Part shown: positions 35,872 through 44,555 of the stretch, piece after piece | How the letters are laid out: each line of letters begins with the position of its first letter | Position numbering within the stretch: the stretch's first letter is position 1 | Assembly: GCA_040221375.1 (NCBI GenBank) | Contig: JAVKEP010000056.1 | Coordinates: 1-64,000 of the forward strand | Length of the DNA stretch: 64,000 nt | Direction: 5' to 3' | Source: SHAN690 sp040221375 | GTDB taxonomy: Bacteria > Bacteroidota > Bacteroidia > Flavobacteriales_G > Salibacteraceae | Program-made: the position numbers and the translations under genes | Notes under the pieces: generated by a model | Seen by the model: only the letters and a program-made list of their open reading frames with translations | Databases searched by the model: none | Told to the model about the DNA's origin: nothing

Positions 35872-36678
35872 ATGGATAAAAAGATAACTGAAGCAGGTTC
35901 CAATTACGACAAGCTCGAAGAAATGAGCTTCAACGAGCTGTTGGTAAACATGAACAACGAGGATAAGTCTGTGCCTCTAGCGGTAGAAAAAGAAATCTCA
36001 GCCATCGTGGCACTGGCAGATGCCGTGTACAAGCGCCTAGAATCTGGGGGGCGTTTGTTTTACATCGGAGCTGGAACTAGCGGACGCCTCGGAATCGTTG
36101 ACGCGAGCGAGTGCCCACCCACCTACGGCGTACCTCATGGAATGGTGATTGGGCTGATCGCCGGAGGGGACAACGCAATCAGAAAAGCCGTTGAATTTGC
36201 GGAGGACGATCCAGACGCTGCATGGAACGATTTGCAGGAATTCGATGTCAATTCCAAGGACATCGTCATTGGGATTGCTGCTTCGGGAAGCACGCCTTAT
36301 GTAGTGGGCGGATTGAGGACCTGTAGAGAGCACGGAATAACAACGGGATGCATTACGTGCAACCCTGAGGCTCCTGTAAGTCACGTTTCAGACTTTCCAG
36401 TGCAAGTAGTAGTAGGACCTGAATTTGTTACGGGAAGCACGCGGATGAAAGCGGGTACAGCGCAAAAACTGACGCTCAACATGATCACCACATCTGTGAT
36501 GGTCAAACTAGGCAAGGTGAAAGGAAACCGGATGGTCGATATGCAACTGAGCAACGATAAACTCGTGGATCGAGGCACAAAAATGGTGATGTCAGAGACA
36601 GGATTGTCGTACGAAGCAGCTAAAAAATTGCTCAACTTGCACGGAAGTGTTCGCAAGGCAGTAGACGCTGCACCGTAG
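35872..36678 (+). CDS. murQ: N-acetylmuramic acid 6-phosphate etherase
   Basis: A 268-residue SIS-domain lyase. RLFYIGAGTSGRLGIVDASECPPTYG (about 48-73, in two blocks) holds the phosphosugar-binding serines and the catalytic glutamate of ECPPT; GSTRMKAGTAQK is the second diagnostic motif. It cleaves the lactyl ether of MurNAc-6-phosphate during cell-wall recycling, giving GlcNAc-6-phosphate. I use the ATG at 35872; an in-frame start at 35845 is less like the family. It is a bit shorter than the ~300 residues of proteobacterial MurQ, as is usual in Bacteroidota. Confidence 0.95.
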   Translation: MDKKITEAGSNYDKLEEMSFNELLVNMNNEDKSVPLAVEKEISAIVALADAVYKRLESGGRLFYIGAGTSGRLGIVDASECPPTYGVPHGMVIGLIAGGDNAIRKAVEFAEDDPDAAWNDLQEFDVNSKDIVIGIAASGSTPYVVGGLRTCREHGITTGCITCNPEAPVSHVSDFPVQVVVGPEFVTGSTRMKAGTAQKLTLNMITTSVMVKLGKVKGNRMVDMQLSNDKLVDRGTKMVMSETGLSYEAAKKLLNLHGSVRKAVDAAP

Positions 36679-36739
36679 TACTTCAGGCACATTTAACAAC
36701 TCAAAACCGGCTTCTCTCGTTCCTCTAATTTGTGGTGGG

Positions 36740-36747
36740 TAATTTTG
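36740..36747 (+). promoter_or_regulatory. Candidate -7 element before the acidic 201-residue protein
   Basis: TAATTTTG matches TAnnTTTG and lies 11 bases before the ATG at 36758, which would leave a leader of only a few bases. No -33 TTG at the right spacing was found, so the call rests on one element. Confidence 0.35.
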
Positions 36748-36757
36748 CACTTGGAAC

Positions 36758-37363
36758 ATGCATAACATCGAACCATATTTCAATTGGCGGAACCTCTACA
36801 CGGCGGAGGAAGATGAGCGTTCGCCGTTTTATGGAAGGGAGTATTCCGAGATGTACTTCACGGACTCAATCTACGATCATTACATCCACCCTCAGTGGGA
36901 TAACATTGGCTCAACAACCCTCTTTATCAAGTTGCTTTTTGCAGACTATGATGACTCCTACGCCGTGCTAGAGCTGTTTGGTGAGTGGAATGACACCTTG
37001 CACAACGATGTCATGACCCTAAAAAGAGATTTCATCGACCACCTGATCGATGAAGGAATCTCAAAATTCATTCTGATTGGAGACAATGTCCTCAACTTTC
37101 ATAGCTCAGACGATAGCTACTATGAAGAATGGTTTGAAGACATCGAAGATGGTTGGGTAGTGCTACTCAACTTTCGAGAGCACGTATTAAGGGATTTTTC
37201 AGAGACAGGAATCGACAATTACTTCATCTTCGGCGGGCCACTGAACGAAATGGAATGGGGTTCCTTTCGGCCCTTGCAACTTTACCAGAAGATTGAGGCT
37301 GTTGTAGAAAGGCGATTCGATACGGGATATTTATTAGACGAAGACCGTGGTGAAGAGGATTAG
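36758..37363 (+). CDS. Conserved acidic protein of unknown function
   Basis: A 201-residue protein without a signal peptide or membrane helix and very rich in Asp, Glu, Tyr and Trp. Recognisable blocks are NWRNLYTAEEDERSPFYG, the FFGG-like FIFGGPLNEMEWGSF, and a central FILIGDNVLNFHSSDDSYYEEWFEDI. I have the impression that it is conserved in Flavobacteriales near murQ, but I cannot verify this. No catalytic motif is evident. The size, composition and cytoplasmic location are all that can be stated. Confidence 0.7.
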   Translation: MHNIEPYFNWRNLYTAEEDERSPFYGREYSEMYFTDSIYDHYIHPQWDNIGSTTLFIKLLFADYDDSYAVLELFGEWNDTLHNDVMTLKRDFIDHLIDEGISKFILIGDNVLNFHSSDDSYYEEWFEDIEDGWVVLLNFREHVLRDFSETGIDNYFIFGGPLNEMEWGSFRPLQLYQKIEAVVERRFDTGYLLDEDRGEED

Positions 37364-37496
37364 ACTTGGGGACATCAGGCATCTTTTATGGAAAAGTAGC
37401 CGTCTTCTACTTGGACCTGCTTAAATTCGCGTACCCCCGACGCCAAAGGTTCATTACTTTCACGCCGAATTAGCCACTGACGCTAATGAATTGGCT

Positions 37497-40400
37497 ATGT
37501 GTTACGCTTTAAAAAAGAACTTACTTACGATTCTGCTGCTCGCAGTTAGCTTGCTGCATGCAAGTGCGGTATTTGCACAGTGTGGTGATAGCATTGATTT
37601 AGCCACCTGGGTCCTTGAAGGCGATACAAATAACGGAAACTGGGTAGTGACCAGCGGAGGGAATACCGTCAACCAAACCATCAATGGTGATCCTACCTTC
37701 TACGTCAGTCCAGACAGCTTTATCAACGTAATCGTCACCGGTAATATCCAAGTCGCTACCACAGCCGATGACGACTGGATTGGATTCGTGTTTGGCTATG
37801 TTGACCCCGACACGAACAACCCTACCAACTACGACTTTTATCTTTTCGATTGGAAACAAAACAACCAAAATTTCGGCGGTTGGCTCGGACAAGAAGGTTT
37901 TTCCTTGTCGCACATTCAAGGCAACGTGACCAACTTTCCTCAGGCTTTTTCATCCAAAGCGGGACCGTTCGTCGACTTGATTGCTACGAACTATGGCAAT
38001 ACGCTTGGATGGAACGACCTTCAGACCTATGCATTTGCGCTTACGTATACGAACACAAGAACGGTGGTCGCAATCGATGGCGATACCATCTTTGATGTGT
38101 TCGGTTGCTTTCCTCCGGGGCGATTTGGCTTCTACAACTACTCGCAGTCGGATGTCAACTATTCCGACTTCTCTTATCGCGTAGCCGCCGCATTTGAAGT
38201 CCTGACTCCGAATGTCTGCATTGGTGATACCGCACGTTTCATAGCACTCAGTGACTCCTGCGAAAACGCCGCGGGTATCCCCGTCAATAACACGATTACT
38301 GGATGGTACTGGGATTTTGGGGATGGTAATACTTCAAACGACACCAATGCAAACCATTATTATCAAAATCCGGGCACATATCAAGTTCAATTGGTCGTAA
38401 CGGACTACTTAGGATGTACAGACACTGCCATTTCATCGGTAGAGATTTACGATGTTCAAACCGATTTAGGAAACGACACCAGCATTTGTGTCAATGACGT
38501 CATTGTTTTGGATGCGGGCACGTCGGCTACGGCATATGTTTGGAGTACTGGTGCCGCGTCTCAGACCATCAATGCAAGTCTGCCTGGCAGTTACTGGGTG
38601 GCCGTTTCAGGTGCCGGAGGCTGCACGGATACGGATACCGTGGTGATTACAAACATTGCACTTCCGATTGTCAATTTAGGGAACGACACAAGCATTTGTA
38701 ACAACGATACTATCGTTCTTCACGCTGGGAATGCGGGGGCTAGCTTTCTTTGGAACGATGGCTCTACACTCGATTCACTGGTACTAAGCGATTCGGGAAC
38801 CTATCATGTCGCAGTGACTTATCCTTCTGGATGTTCAAATACCGATAGCATAGTAATCTCTAATTACGCCCAACCTGTGGTAACTCCACCGAATCCTGAG
38901 TTGTGCTATGGAGATACCATCAACATTTCAGCAGCCGGAGCCAACACCTATTCATGGTTTCCTGCTGCAGGGTTGAGCGCCACGACTGGCGCAGTAGTTC
39001 AGACATTTACGCTGGTCGATACCTTTTACAATGTCATTGGAATTGACACAAATGGTTGCACGGATACCTCCGTCTTTTTCGTAGACGTTCACGACTTGCC
39101 CACGCTTACAATAGTGGGGAGCGACTCTGTGTGCACGGGCGATTCTGTGAGCTTGAACTTTTTACTTACCGGCGAGGGGCCGTGGGACATCAGTTACTCC
39201 GTACAAGGAAATACATTCTTCATCAACGGCATTGCCTCAGACACGCATTCCATAGTGGTAGCGGACTCAGGCACATTCACGCCACTGACCGTGACGGACG
39301 TAAATTGCAGCAATACAGGCTTCGGGTCGGCATACGTGCATCACTACCCATTGCCCTCACTCACGTTGAATACCCTAGATACGGCCATTTGTATTCAAGA
39401 TACTTTGCCATTGGTGATCTCAGGTGCACAAAGCTACAACTGGGCACCCATTTACAACGCTACTTCCCTGATTGGCGACAGCATCAGCGTCTACCCTACA
39501 GTGGATACATCCTACAGCGTCATAGCGATCGATTCCAATGGATGTGTAAACTACGATACCGTCAATGTGTTCATCGACACATTGCCTACCATCACCTTGG
39601 CAATGACGGGAGATTCCGTTTGTAAATTGGATACGACAACGATTACTGCTGGAGGTGCGGTTTCCTACTCATGGTCGAGTGCTCCAGGATTGAGCAACTA
39701 CAACCAAGCAATGGTAAATGCCTTTCCGACGGCTACGACTATCTATGTGGTTACAGGGACGGATGCCAACGGATGTGAGAGCAGCAATGATACCACGGTG
39801 ACTGTGCTCGTACTACCAGATATTGATGTTCAGCCCGGATTCGGAGAAATCTGCGTTGGAGAAACAGAGACCATCACCGCGCAAACGTATTATTCCTATA
39901 CATGGTCTCCCCTTGCGACGCTGACGCTTGATGGAAACAACAACGATTCGGTCATTGCATCCCCTGTTGACACTACCGTATATACCGTGACCGCTACAGA
40001 CAGCCTAGGATGCACGAGCGATACTACGTATCAACTTGCGGTAACTCCGCTACCGGTACTTACGCTTAGTCAGGACGACTCGGTTATTTGTCCCAACATC
40101 AACACGCAACTCCACGTAAGCGGAGGATTGTCCTACGTATGGGGGCCTAATTCTGCGATTTCAGGAATATTCTCTGACTCACCTACAGTCAATCCGGGCA
40201 CCACTCGAGAGTACTTCGTCACAGCTACAGGCCCAGGTGGATGCCAGTCCGTCGCTTCGGTAACCGTAGCGGTTTGGGTGATTGATACCTTCTCAGCGGG
40301 TAATGATACGGCGATATGCAAGGGAGACACCATTCAGCTCAATGGATTCGGAGGAGTGAGCTATCAGTGGTACCCGAACCTCTTCATATCCGACGCAACG

Positions 40401-41735
40401 GTTCCGACGCCAATGTGTTTCACCTCGGGTACGCGGCTCTACTCGCTAGAAATTACGGATATCAACGGCTGCGTCAGTTGGGACAATGTGCGCATCTACG
40501 TCAATCCATTGCCTTTTGCACGGGCTGGGGCCGATGACACCCTTTGCGTTGGGGATTTAATTCAGTTAGGGGGATCCCCAACTGGACCTCCAGGTTCGAG
40601 CTATCAATGGACTCCTGCAACTGGATTAAACAATGCATTTCTACCTAATCCAAACGCGAACCCGTCTACAACAACTACCTACACTGTTTTGGTCACGGAC
40701 ACCAATGGGTGCCAAAAGCAAAACTCAACCGACATCCGAGTGAATGACTTACCGGAATTAGAATTGCTCAGCATTCCAGACTATTTATGCCAAGGCGATT
40801 CTGCATCCATCGAGGTCACCCCTGATTTAGAAACATACGCATGGCTACCGTCAGATCGAATTGTAGACCCGAGCAAGAGCAATGTAATTGCTTTTCCTAA
40901 GGACACACTTACCTACTCCGTGAGCGGAACGGATACGAATGGTTGTACGCGTACCATCGATGTTTACTTGCCGGTGAAACGTGCACCGTTTGTCAATATC
41001 CGAGGCAATTATGACATGTGCTTCGGGGATACCATTCAATTCGATGCCAACGCCTCAGCCGGTGAATTGAAATGGTCACCCTCTGAATATGTGTCTCAAT
41101 CAGACACATTACTTCCTCTAGCCTTTCCTACTGAGCCTGTTTATTTCACGTTGAAGCTGACGGATGCGTACGGCTGCAGCAACGTCGATTCTTCCTTGGT
41201 CTTTGTTCACCCACTACCACGAGCTGATGCCGGCGAAGACGTGCGCAATTGCTACATGCAAGTAGTGTATCTCGGTGGAGCAAGCGTAACGGGGCCAGAG
41301 AATGAAATCCTATGGACGCCGGGAGAAAAATTGAACAAGACAAACATTGAACATCCGCGGGTCTTGAGTACGGAAATCGACACCTTCGTGCTGCGAGTTG
41401 AGAGCCCAGAGGGGTGCGTCAACTACGATTCAGTGATCATTAATTCAGAATGCTACGTCTCTCTCTACGCGCCGAATTCCTTCACCCCCGATGCCGATCA
41501 AATCAACGATGAATTTCGGGTGTACGGTAGGAATGTCTACAACCCACACTTGATCATTTACGACCGCTGGGGCAAAGTGCTGTTCGAATCTCACGATCTC
41601 GAAAAAGGGTGGAACGGCAATTTCGTCAGCTCCAATCTACCTGCCCCCATTGGAAGCTATTTCTGGCAAGTCACCTATGAAAGTGAAACGGGAAGAGAGC
41701 TGAGTCACCAAGGCCTGTTCAATTTGATCCGCTGA
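37497..41735 (+). CDS. Giant Ig-repeat surface protein with T9SS type B (gliding-motility-associated) C-terminus
   Basis: The 1412-residue product starts with a signal peptide (cleavage near VFA-Q, residue 27). It then has a thrombospondin-C-like lectin domain (about 30-225: NGDPTFYVSPDSF, DWIGFVFGY), one PKD domain (WYWDFGDGNTS near 265), thirteen Ig-like repeats of 70-85 residues, and a C-terminal CHU_C domain (NSFTPDADQINDEFRV, YDRWGKVLFES). Almost every repeat has a cysteine near its start and one in a late NGC/GGC, suggesting a conserved disulfide. CHU_C (type B) domains direct secretion and anchoring by T9SS. Adhesion or motility is likely. Its end overlaps the NUDIX gene by 17 bases. 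Confidence 0.88.
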   Translation: MCYALKKNLLTILLLAVSLLHASAVFAQCGDSIDLATWVLEGDTNNGNWVVTSGGNTVNQTINGDPTFYVSPDSFINVIVTGNIQVATTADDDWIGFVFGYVDPDTNNPTNYDFYLFDWKQNNQNFGGWLGQEGFSLSHIQGNVTNFPQAFSSKAGPFVDLIATNYGNTLGWNDLQTYAFALTYTNTRTVVAIDGDTIFDVFGCFPPGRFGFYNYSQSDVNYSDFSYRVAAAFEVLTPNVCIGDTARFIALSDSCENAAGIPVNNTITGWYWDFGDGNTSNDTNANHYYQNPGTYQVQLVVTDYLGCTDTAISSVEIYDVQTDLGNDTSICVNDVIVLDAGTSATAYVWSTGAASQTINASLPGSYWVAVSGAGGCTDTDTVVITNIALPIVNLGNDTSICNNDTIVLHAGNAGASFLWNDGSTLDSLVLSDSGTYHVAVTYPSGCSNTDSIVISNYAQPVVTPPNPELCYGDTINISAAGANTYSWFPAAGLSATTGAVVQTFTLVDTFYNVIGIDTNGCTDTSVFFVDVHDLPTLTIVGSDSVCTGDSVSLNFLLTGEGPWDISYSVQGNTFFINGIASDTHSIVVADSGTFTPLTVTDVNCSNTGFGSAYVHHYPLPSLTLNTLDTAICIQDTLPLVISGAQSYNWAPIYNATSLIGDSISVYPTVDTSYSVIAIDSNGCVNYDTVNVFIDTLPTITLAMTGDSVCKLDTTTITAGGAVSYSWSSAPGLSNYNQAMVNAFPTATTIYVVTGTDANGCESSNDTTVTVLVLPDIDVQPGFGEICVGETETITAQTYYSYTWSPLATLTLDGNNNDSVIASPVDTTVYTVTATDSLGCTSDTTYQLAVTPLPVLTLSQDDSVICPNINTQLHVSGGLSYVWGPNSAISGIFSDSPTVNPGTTREYFVTATGPGGCQSVASVTVAVWVIDTFSAGNDTAICKGDTIQLNGFGGVSYQWYPNLFISDATVPTPMCFTSGTRLYSLEITDINGCVSWDNVRIYVNPLPFARAGADDTLCVGDLIQLGGSPTGPPGSSYQWTPATGLNNAFLPNPNANPSTTTTYTVLVTDTNGCQKQNSTDIRVNDLPELELLSIPDYLCQGDSASIEVTPDLETYAWLPSDRIVDPSKSNVIAFPKDTLTYSVSGTDTNGCTRTIDVYLPVKRAPFVNIRGNYDMCFGDTIQFDANASAGELKWSPSEYVSQSDTLLPLAFPTEPVYFTLKLTDAYGCSNVDSSLVFVHPLPRADAGEDVRNCYMQVVYLGGASVTGPENEILWTPGEKLNKTNIEHPRVLSTEIDTFVLRVESPEGCVNYDSVIINSECYVSLYAPNSFTPDADQINDEFRVYGRNVYNPHLIIYDRWGKVLFESHDLEKGWNGNFVSSNLPAPIGSYFWQVTYESETGRELSHQGLFNLIR

Positions 41736-42186
41736 GAAATGCTTCTTTGAGCATGGCAGCCACAGTTTTATCTACGGGCCATGTAAAGTCTTCGGGCGCG
41801 AGCTTCGAAAGAGGAATCCAGCGCTGCACTTCAAACTTATTTCCTACTGAATCAGGAAAATTGAAAGGAATCGAAGACGTTTCAAACTTAAGCTCGCCCA
41901 AAAGCCGAACCTTGTAATAAATGCTCATCAACTGATCGTTCGTATTGAACGCGGACGCTTGGAAGTAGTGGGTTGTGTAAAAGTGTGCGCCGACTTCCAC
42001 TTCTTGATTCAGCTCTTCCTTAAACTCTCGTTGTAAGCACGCCTCGGTGCCCTCACCCCATTCTAGCCCGCCGCCAGGAAATTTGGTGAAGCGAAGTCCT
42101 TTGATCAATTCATCGCTCACCAAGAGTTCATCTCGCTCGTTGATGACGATGCCGTAAACCCGAATATTGAATCGCTTGTCGCTCAT
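41719..42186 (-). CDS. NUDIX hydrolase
   Basis: A 155-residue NUDIX protein. The Nudix box reads GGGLEWGEGTEACLQREFKEEL (about 38-59), with REFKEE-L giving the catalytic glutamates. It hydrolyses a nucleoside diphosphate linked to another group; the exact substrate is not predictable. The ATG overlaps the MnmD stop (42183-42186), so it is the last gene of an acpH-mnmD-nudix operon. The 3' end overlaps the Ig-repeat gene. Confidence 0.9.
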   Translation of the reverse strand: MSDKRFNIRVYGIVINERDELLVSDELIKGLRFTKFPGGGLEWGEGTEACLQREFKEELNQEVEVGAHFYTTHYFQASAFNTNDQLMSIYYKVRLLGELKFETSSIPFNFPDSVGNKFEVQRWIPLSKLAPEDFTWPVDKTVAAMLKEAFLSGSN

Positions 42187-42857
42187 GGTTTCGTTGCCCG
42201 CAGCATTTCTCGTTTTCCAGGAGGTCCCTCCAAACGCTCTACCAGAAATCCTGCCGCCTGCATATCACGCCTTACTTGCCCTTTAGCACAATAGGTAACC
42301 AGTATTCCACCAGAAGCCATGCACGCGTGGAGCTTTGCCCAAATGGCAGGCTCCCACAATTCTGGCTGGGCATGCGGGGCAAAGGCGTCATAGTAGACAA
42401 TATCTATCGGAGGCAAAGCTTCTACGGCTTGCAAGGAGCACCTTCTCTTTTCCAACGTAAAGCCCTCAGTAATTTGAATTTTTTGCTCCCAGGCTGACGC
42501 GTGCATATCTTGAAATAACCTATTCACCCCTTCTCCATGAATCCGCTCAACGTAGTTGAGCCGAGAGGTGATGTCCACAGGAAGCGGATACGTTTCAAGG
42601 GTAATGTAATGCACTTGATTTCGCTGAGCCTTCAAGGCTGTGAGAAGAGCGTTCAAACCGGTTCCGAAACCTACCTCGAGTAGGGTGATATTCGCTTTTA
42701 CTTTCAAGGATTCGAATCCCATTTTCAAGAATACGTACTCGCTCTCCTGAACGGCACCTTTGTGTGAGTGGTAGTGTTCATTTAAAGAATCCACACGCAA
42801 GGTGTGCGACCCGTCCCCGCTTTCTATGATCGTTGGTTTTAGTGGGTCTTTTTCCAT
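42183..42857 (-). CDS. mnmD: tRNA 5-methylaminomethyl-2-thiouridine methyltransferase (MnmD)
   Basis: A 224-residue SAM methyltransferase of the MnmD group (the stand-alone form of the MnmC methylase domain). SGDGSHTLRV near 13-22, LNEHYHSHKGAVQESEYVF, the SAM loop LEVGFGTGLNALL, and YYDAFAPHAQPELW are diagnostic. It completes mnm5s2U at the wobble position of certain tRNAs. I start at the ATG at 42857, which overlaps the AcpH stop by 19 bases; the frame remains open to 42920 but that part has no family match. The oxidoreductase half of MnmC is absent, as is normal here. Confidence 0.92.
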   Translation of the reverse strand: MEKDPLKPTIIESGDGSHTLRVDSLNEHYHSHKGAVQESEYVFLKMGFESLKVKANITLLEVGFGTGLNALLTALKAQRNQVHYITLETYPLPVDITSRLNYVERIHGEGVNRLFQDMHASAWEQKIQITEGFTLEKRRCSLQAVEALPPIDIVYYDAFAPHAQPELWEPAIWAKLHACMASGGILVTYCAKGQVRRDMQAAGFLVERLEGPPGKREMLRATKP

Positions 42858-43423
42858 TCGGTACAGGCCTTTATCAGCTTCGGAAAAAATCGATCGAAAC
42901 AAGTATTCAACTCCACCCAAAAAGCGTCCGATTCATCCAGTGCTTTGACCATGTTTGAATCGAACGAAGTACGGTGATCCATTCCCAGAAAAACATTTTC
43001 AATGCCCTTTCTTGTCGCGTATTGAGTGAGAATTTGATTTTGAATCATGTACCTGAAAAAGCGTTCTGAGCGTATAGGTAAAAACCCATTTTTCTCATCA
43101 ATCACGGCGTAGCATCGCCTCGCGAATTCCTCCAACGATTCCTCATGGTGTTCATCCCACTTCAGGGCAAGAAGGTGGTCAAACAAGACGTCCACGACTA
43201 CCCCGCTGTATTTGGACTGGGATGGGTAAAACAGTTTCTTGGCGTTCAAGACATCATCATGTCCATCTGTAAACGTATCGATGAATCGATGAAAACGAAC
43301 ACCTCGCGCTATTTGTGCTGAAAACCGACGCAAATCACTTCCACGTACACCGTCTCCGATGAAGTTGCCAAACATCAAATCGGCATCTGGATCTGCCAGG
43401 TAAAAATGTGCGAGGTAGTTCAC
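42839..43423 (-). CDS. acpH: Acyl carrier protein phosphodiesterase
   Basis: A 194-residue member of the ACP phosphodiesterase family (DUF479). MNYLAHFYLADPD at the start, GNFIGDGVRG, HRFIDTFTDGHDDV and VVVDVLFDHLLALKW are the expected metal-binding HD-like motifs. It removes phosphopantetheine from acyl carrier protein. I put the start at the GTG at 43423: the family begins MNYLAH, and the TTG at 43432 lies inside a perfect TACCTTTG promoter element. This leaves almost no 5' leader. The annotated role is well supported by motifs. Confidence 0.88.
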   Translation of the reverse strand: MNYLAHFYLADPDADLMFGNFIGDGVRGSDLRRFSAQIARGVRFHRFIDTFTDGHDDVLNAKKLFYPSQSKYSGVVVDVLFDHLLALKWDEHHEESLEEFARRCYAVIDEKNGFLPIRSERFFRYMIQNQILTQYATRKGIENVFLGMDHRTSFDSNMVKALDESDAFWVELNTCFDRFFPKLIKACTEWKKTH

Positions 43424-43429
43424 GTTCGC

Positions 43430-43437
43430 CAAAGGTA
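43430..43437 (-). promoter_or_regulatory. -7 promoter element of acpH-mnmD-nudix
   Basis: On the minus strand this reads TACCTTTG, a full match to TAnnTTTG. Its last G is seven bases from the acpH GTG, so the transcript should begin at or within a couple of bases of the start codon. A -33 TTG at normal spacing is not clear; the nearest (43464-43466) is 26 bases away. Confidence 0.55.
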
Positions 43438-43503
43438 CTGAACCGCTTCTCCTTGTTGATTCCCAATCGTGTAAAGTCCTGTGCCCGATTCCCCGAGCAG
43501 GTC

Positions 43504-43511
43504 TACATTTG
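43504..43511 (+). promoter_or_regulatory. -7 promoter element of the LytS/LytTR operon
   Basis: TACATTTG is a full match to TAnnTTTG. Its last G is seven bases before the ATG at 43518, the same geometry as the divergent acpH gene, again pointing to a leaderless or near-leaderless mRNA. It also rules out the in-frame TTG at 43509, which is part of the element. No clear -33 TTG was found. Confidence 0.5.
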
Positions 43512-43517
43512 ACCCGA

Positions 43518-44555
43518 ATGAAAACCTCTAGGTATTATTACAAGGCACAACTGGGTGGATGGTCTCTGTACATCCTCATTTCGGCCCTTGTCTTTCTTCA
43601 AGCTGGAACAGCCATCAGCATGGAAGTCATCGGTGGCATTTATTTGGTTTTCGCACTCGGTCTCATCGTTTCGCACCTTTATCGATATGCGATCATCCAA
43701 TTGGGTTGGCTTGAGAAAGATATTTTCTCGCTCCTTCCGCGCGTAGGCTTTGCCAGCGTCATTTTGGCCCTTGGTTTTCACGGCGTCTATATTTTCTTGG
43801 GGAACCTCGCCTTTGGTTGGGACATGACCTATTCGTTGTCCGACGCCAATCTCATCACTTGGGCCATGCTTTTCTTCATTTGGAGCTTATTCTACTTCAC
43901 GTATATCTTCTTTCAGCGTTTTCGAAAAGAAGAGATCAAAAACTTACAACTCGAAGCAGCACGAAACGAATATGAACTGAGAAGGTTACGCGATCAAATG
44001 AATCCGCATTTCATATTCAACGCCATGAATACCATACGCGCGTTGATCGATGAGGAACCGACAAAGGCAAAATTGGCAGTAACCCAATTGAGCAATGTAT
44101 TGCGGTCATCATTACAGGCGGGCAAGCAAGAGCTCATTCCACTCTTCAAGGAAATAGAAATTGTCAAGGATTACCTAGAAATTGAGAAGGCGCGGTACGA
44201 AGAGCGCCTTCTGGTCACCTGGGAATTGGCCAAAGGCACCGAAAAGGTTGGAATTCCGCCCTTACTCCTCCAAACCATCGTCGAGAATTGCATCAAGCAT
44301 GGAATTGCCAAACTTCCCGATGGTGGACGGATTGCGATTCATTCGACGTTGGTAGACGATGCCGTAGAAATTGACATCGTCAACTCCGGTCAGTACGACC
44401 CCCACGGCGAAAGCGATTCCTCTCTTGGATTAACAAATACCAGAAACCGATTGAGCCTTTCATTTGGCAAAGAAGCGTGGCTCACCATCGGCAATCACGG
44501 AGGTCAGGAAGTGAAAACTACCGTGCGACTTCCTCTTAAAACAATGAACGAATGA
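43518..44555 (+). CDS. LytS-type membrane sensor histidine kinase
   Basis: A 345-residue kinase. Four N-terminal membrane helices (about 12-30, 37-54, 73-91, 112-132) are followed by a short coiled linker and the His_kinase domain with QMNPHFIFNAMN (phospho-accepting H near 155). The ATPase domain has LLLQTIVENCIKHG (N box) and SSLGLTNTRNRL (G box). It has no separate periplasmic sensor domain. The stop overlaps the response-regulator start (ATGA), so they form a two-component pair. The signal is unknown. Confidence 0.92.
   Translation: MKTSRYYYKAQLGGWSLYILISALVFLQAGTAISMEVIGGIYLVFALGLIVSHLYRYAIIQLGWLEKDIFSLLPRVGFASVILALGFHGVYIFLGNLAFGWDMTYSLSDANLITWAMLFFIWSLFYFTYIFFQRFRKEEIKNLQLEAARNEYELRRLRDQMNPHFIFNAMNTIRALIDEEPTKAKLAVTQLSNVLRSSLQAGKQELIPLFKEIEIVKDYLEIEKARYEERLLVTWELAKGTEKVGIPPLLLQTIVENCIKHGIAKLPDGGRIAIHSTLVDDAVEIDIVNSGQYDPHGESDSSLGLTNTRNRLSLSFGKEAWLTIGNHGGQEVKTTVRLPLKTMNE

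Noticed and set aside
37394..37412. AAGTAG/CTACTT hairpin between the acidic protein and the Ig-repeat gene
   Set aside because: Only six pairs, no T tract, and nothing like it elsewhere in the window.
39056..39625. A 189-residue open frame inside the giant Ig-repeat gene in another frame
   Set aside because: Its translation is low in hydrophobic residues, rich in Arg/His, and matches no protein pattern, while the main frame is clearly a real protein.
38466..41450. Regularly spaced similar DNA segments that could suggest a CRISPR array or non-coding tandem repeat
   Set aside because: The segments are 210-260 bases apart, diverged, and lie in one open frame encoding Ig-like repeats; there are no short exact direct repeats with spacers.
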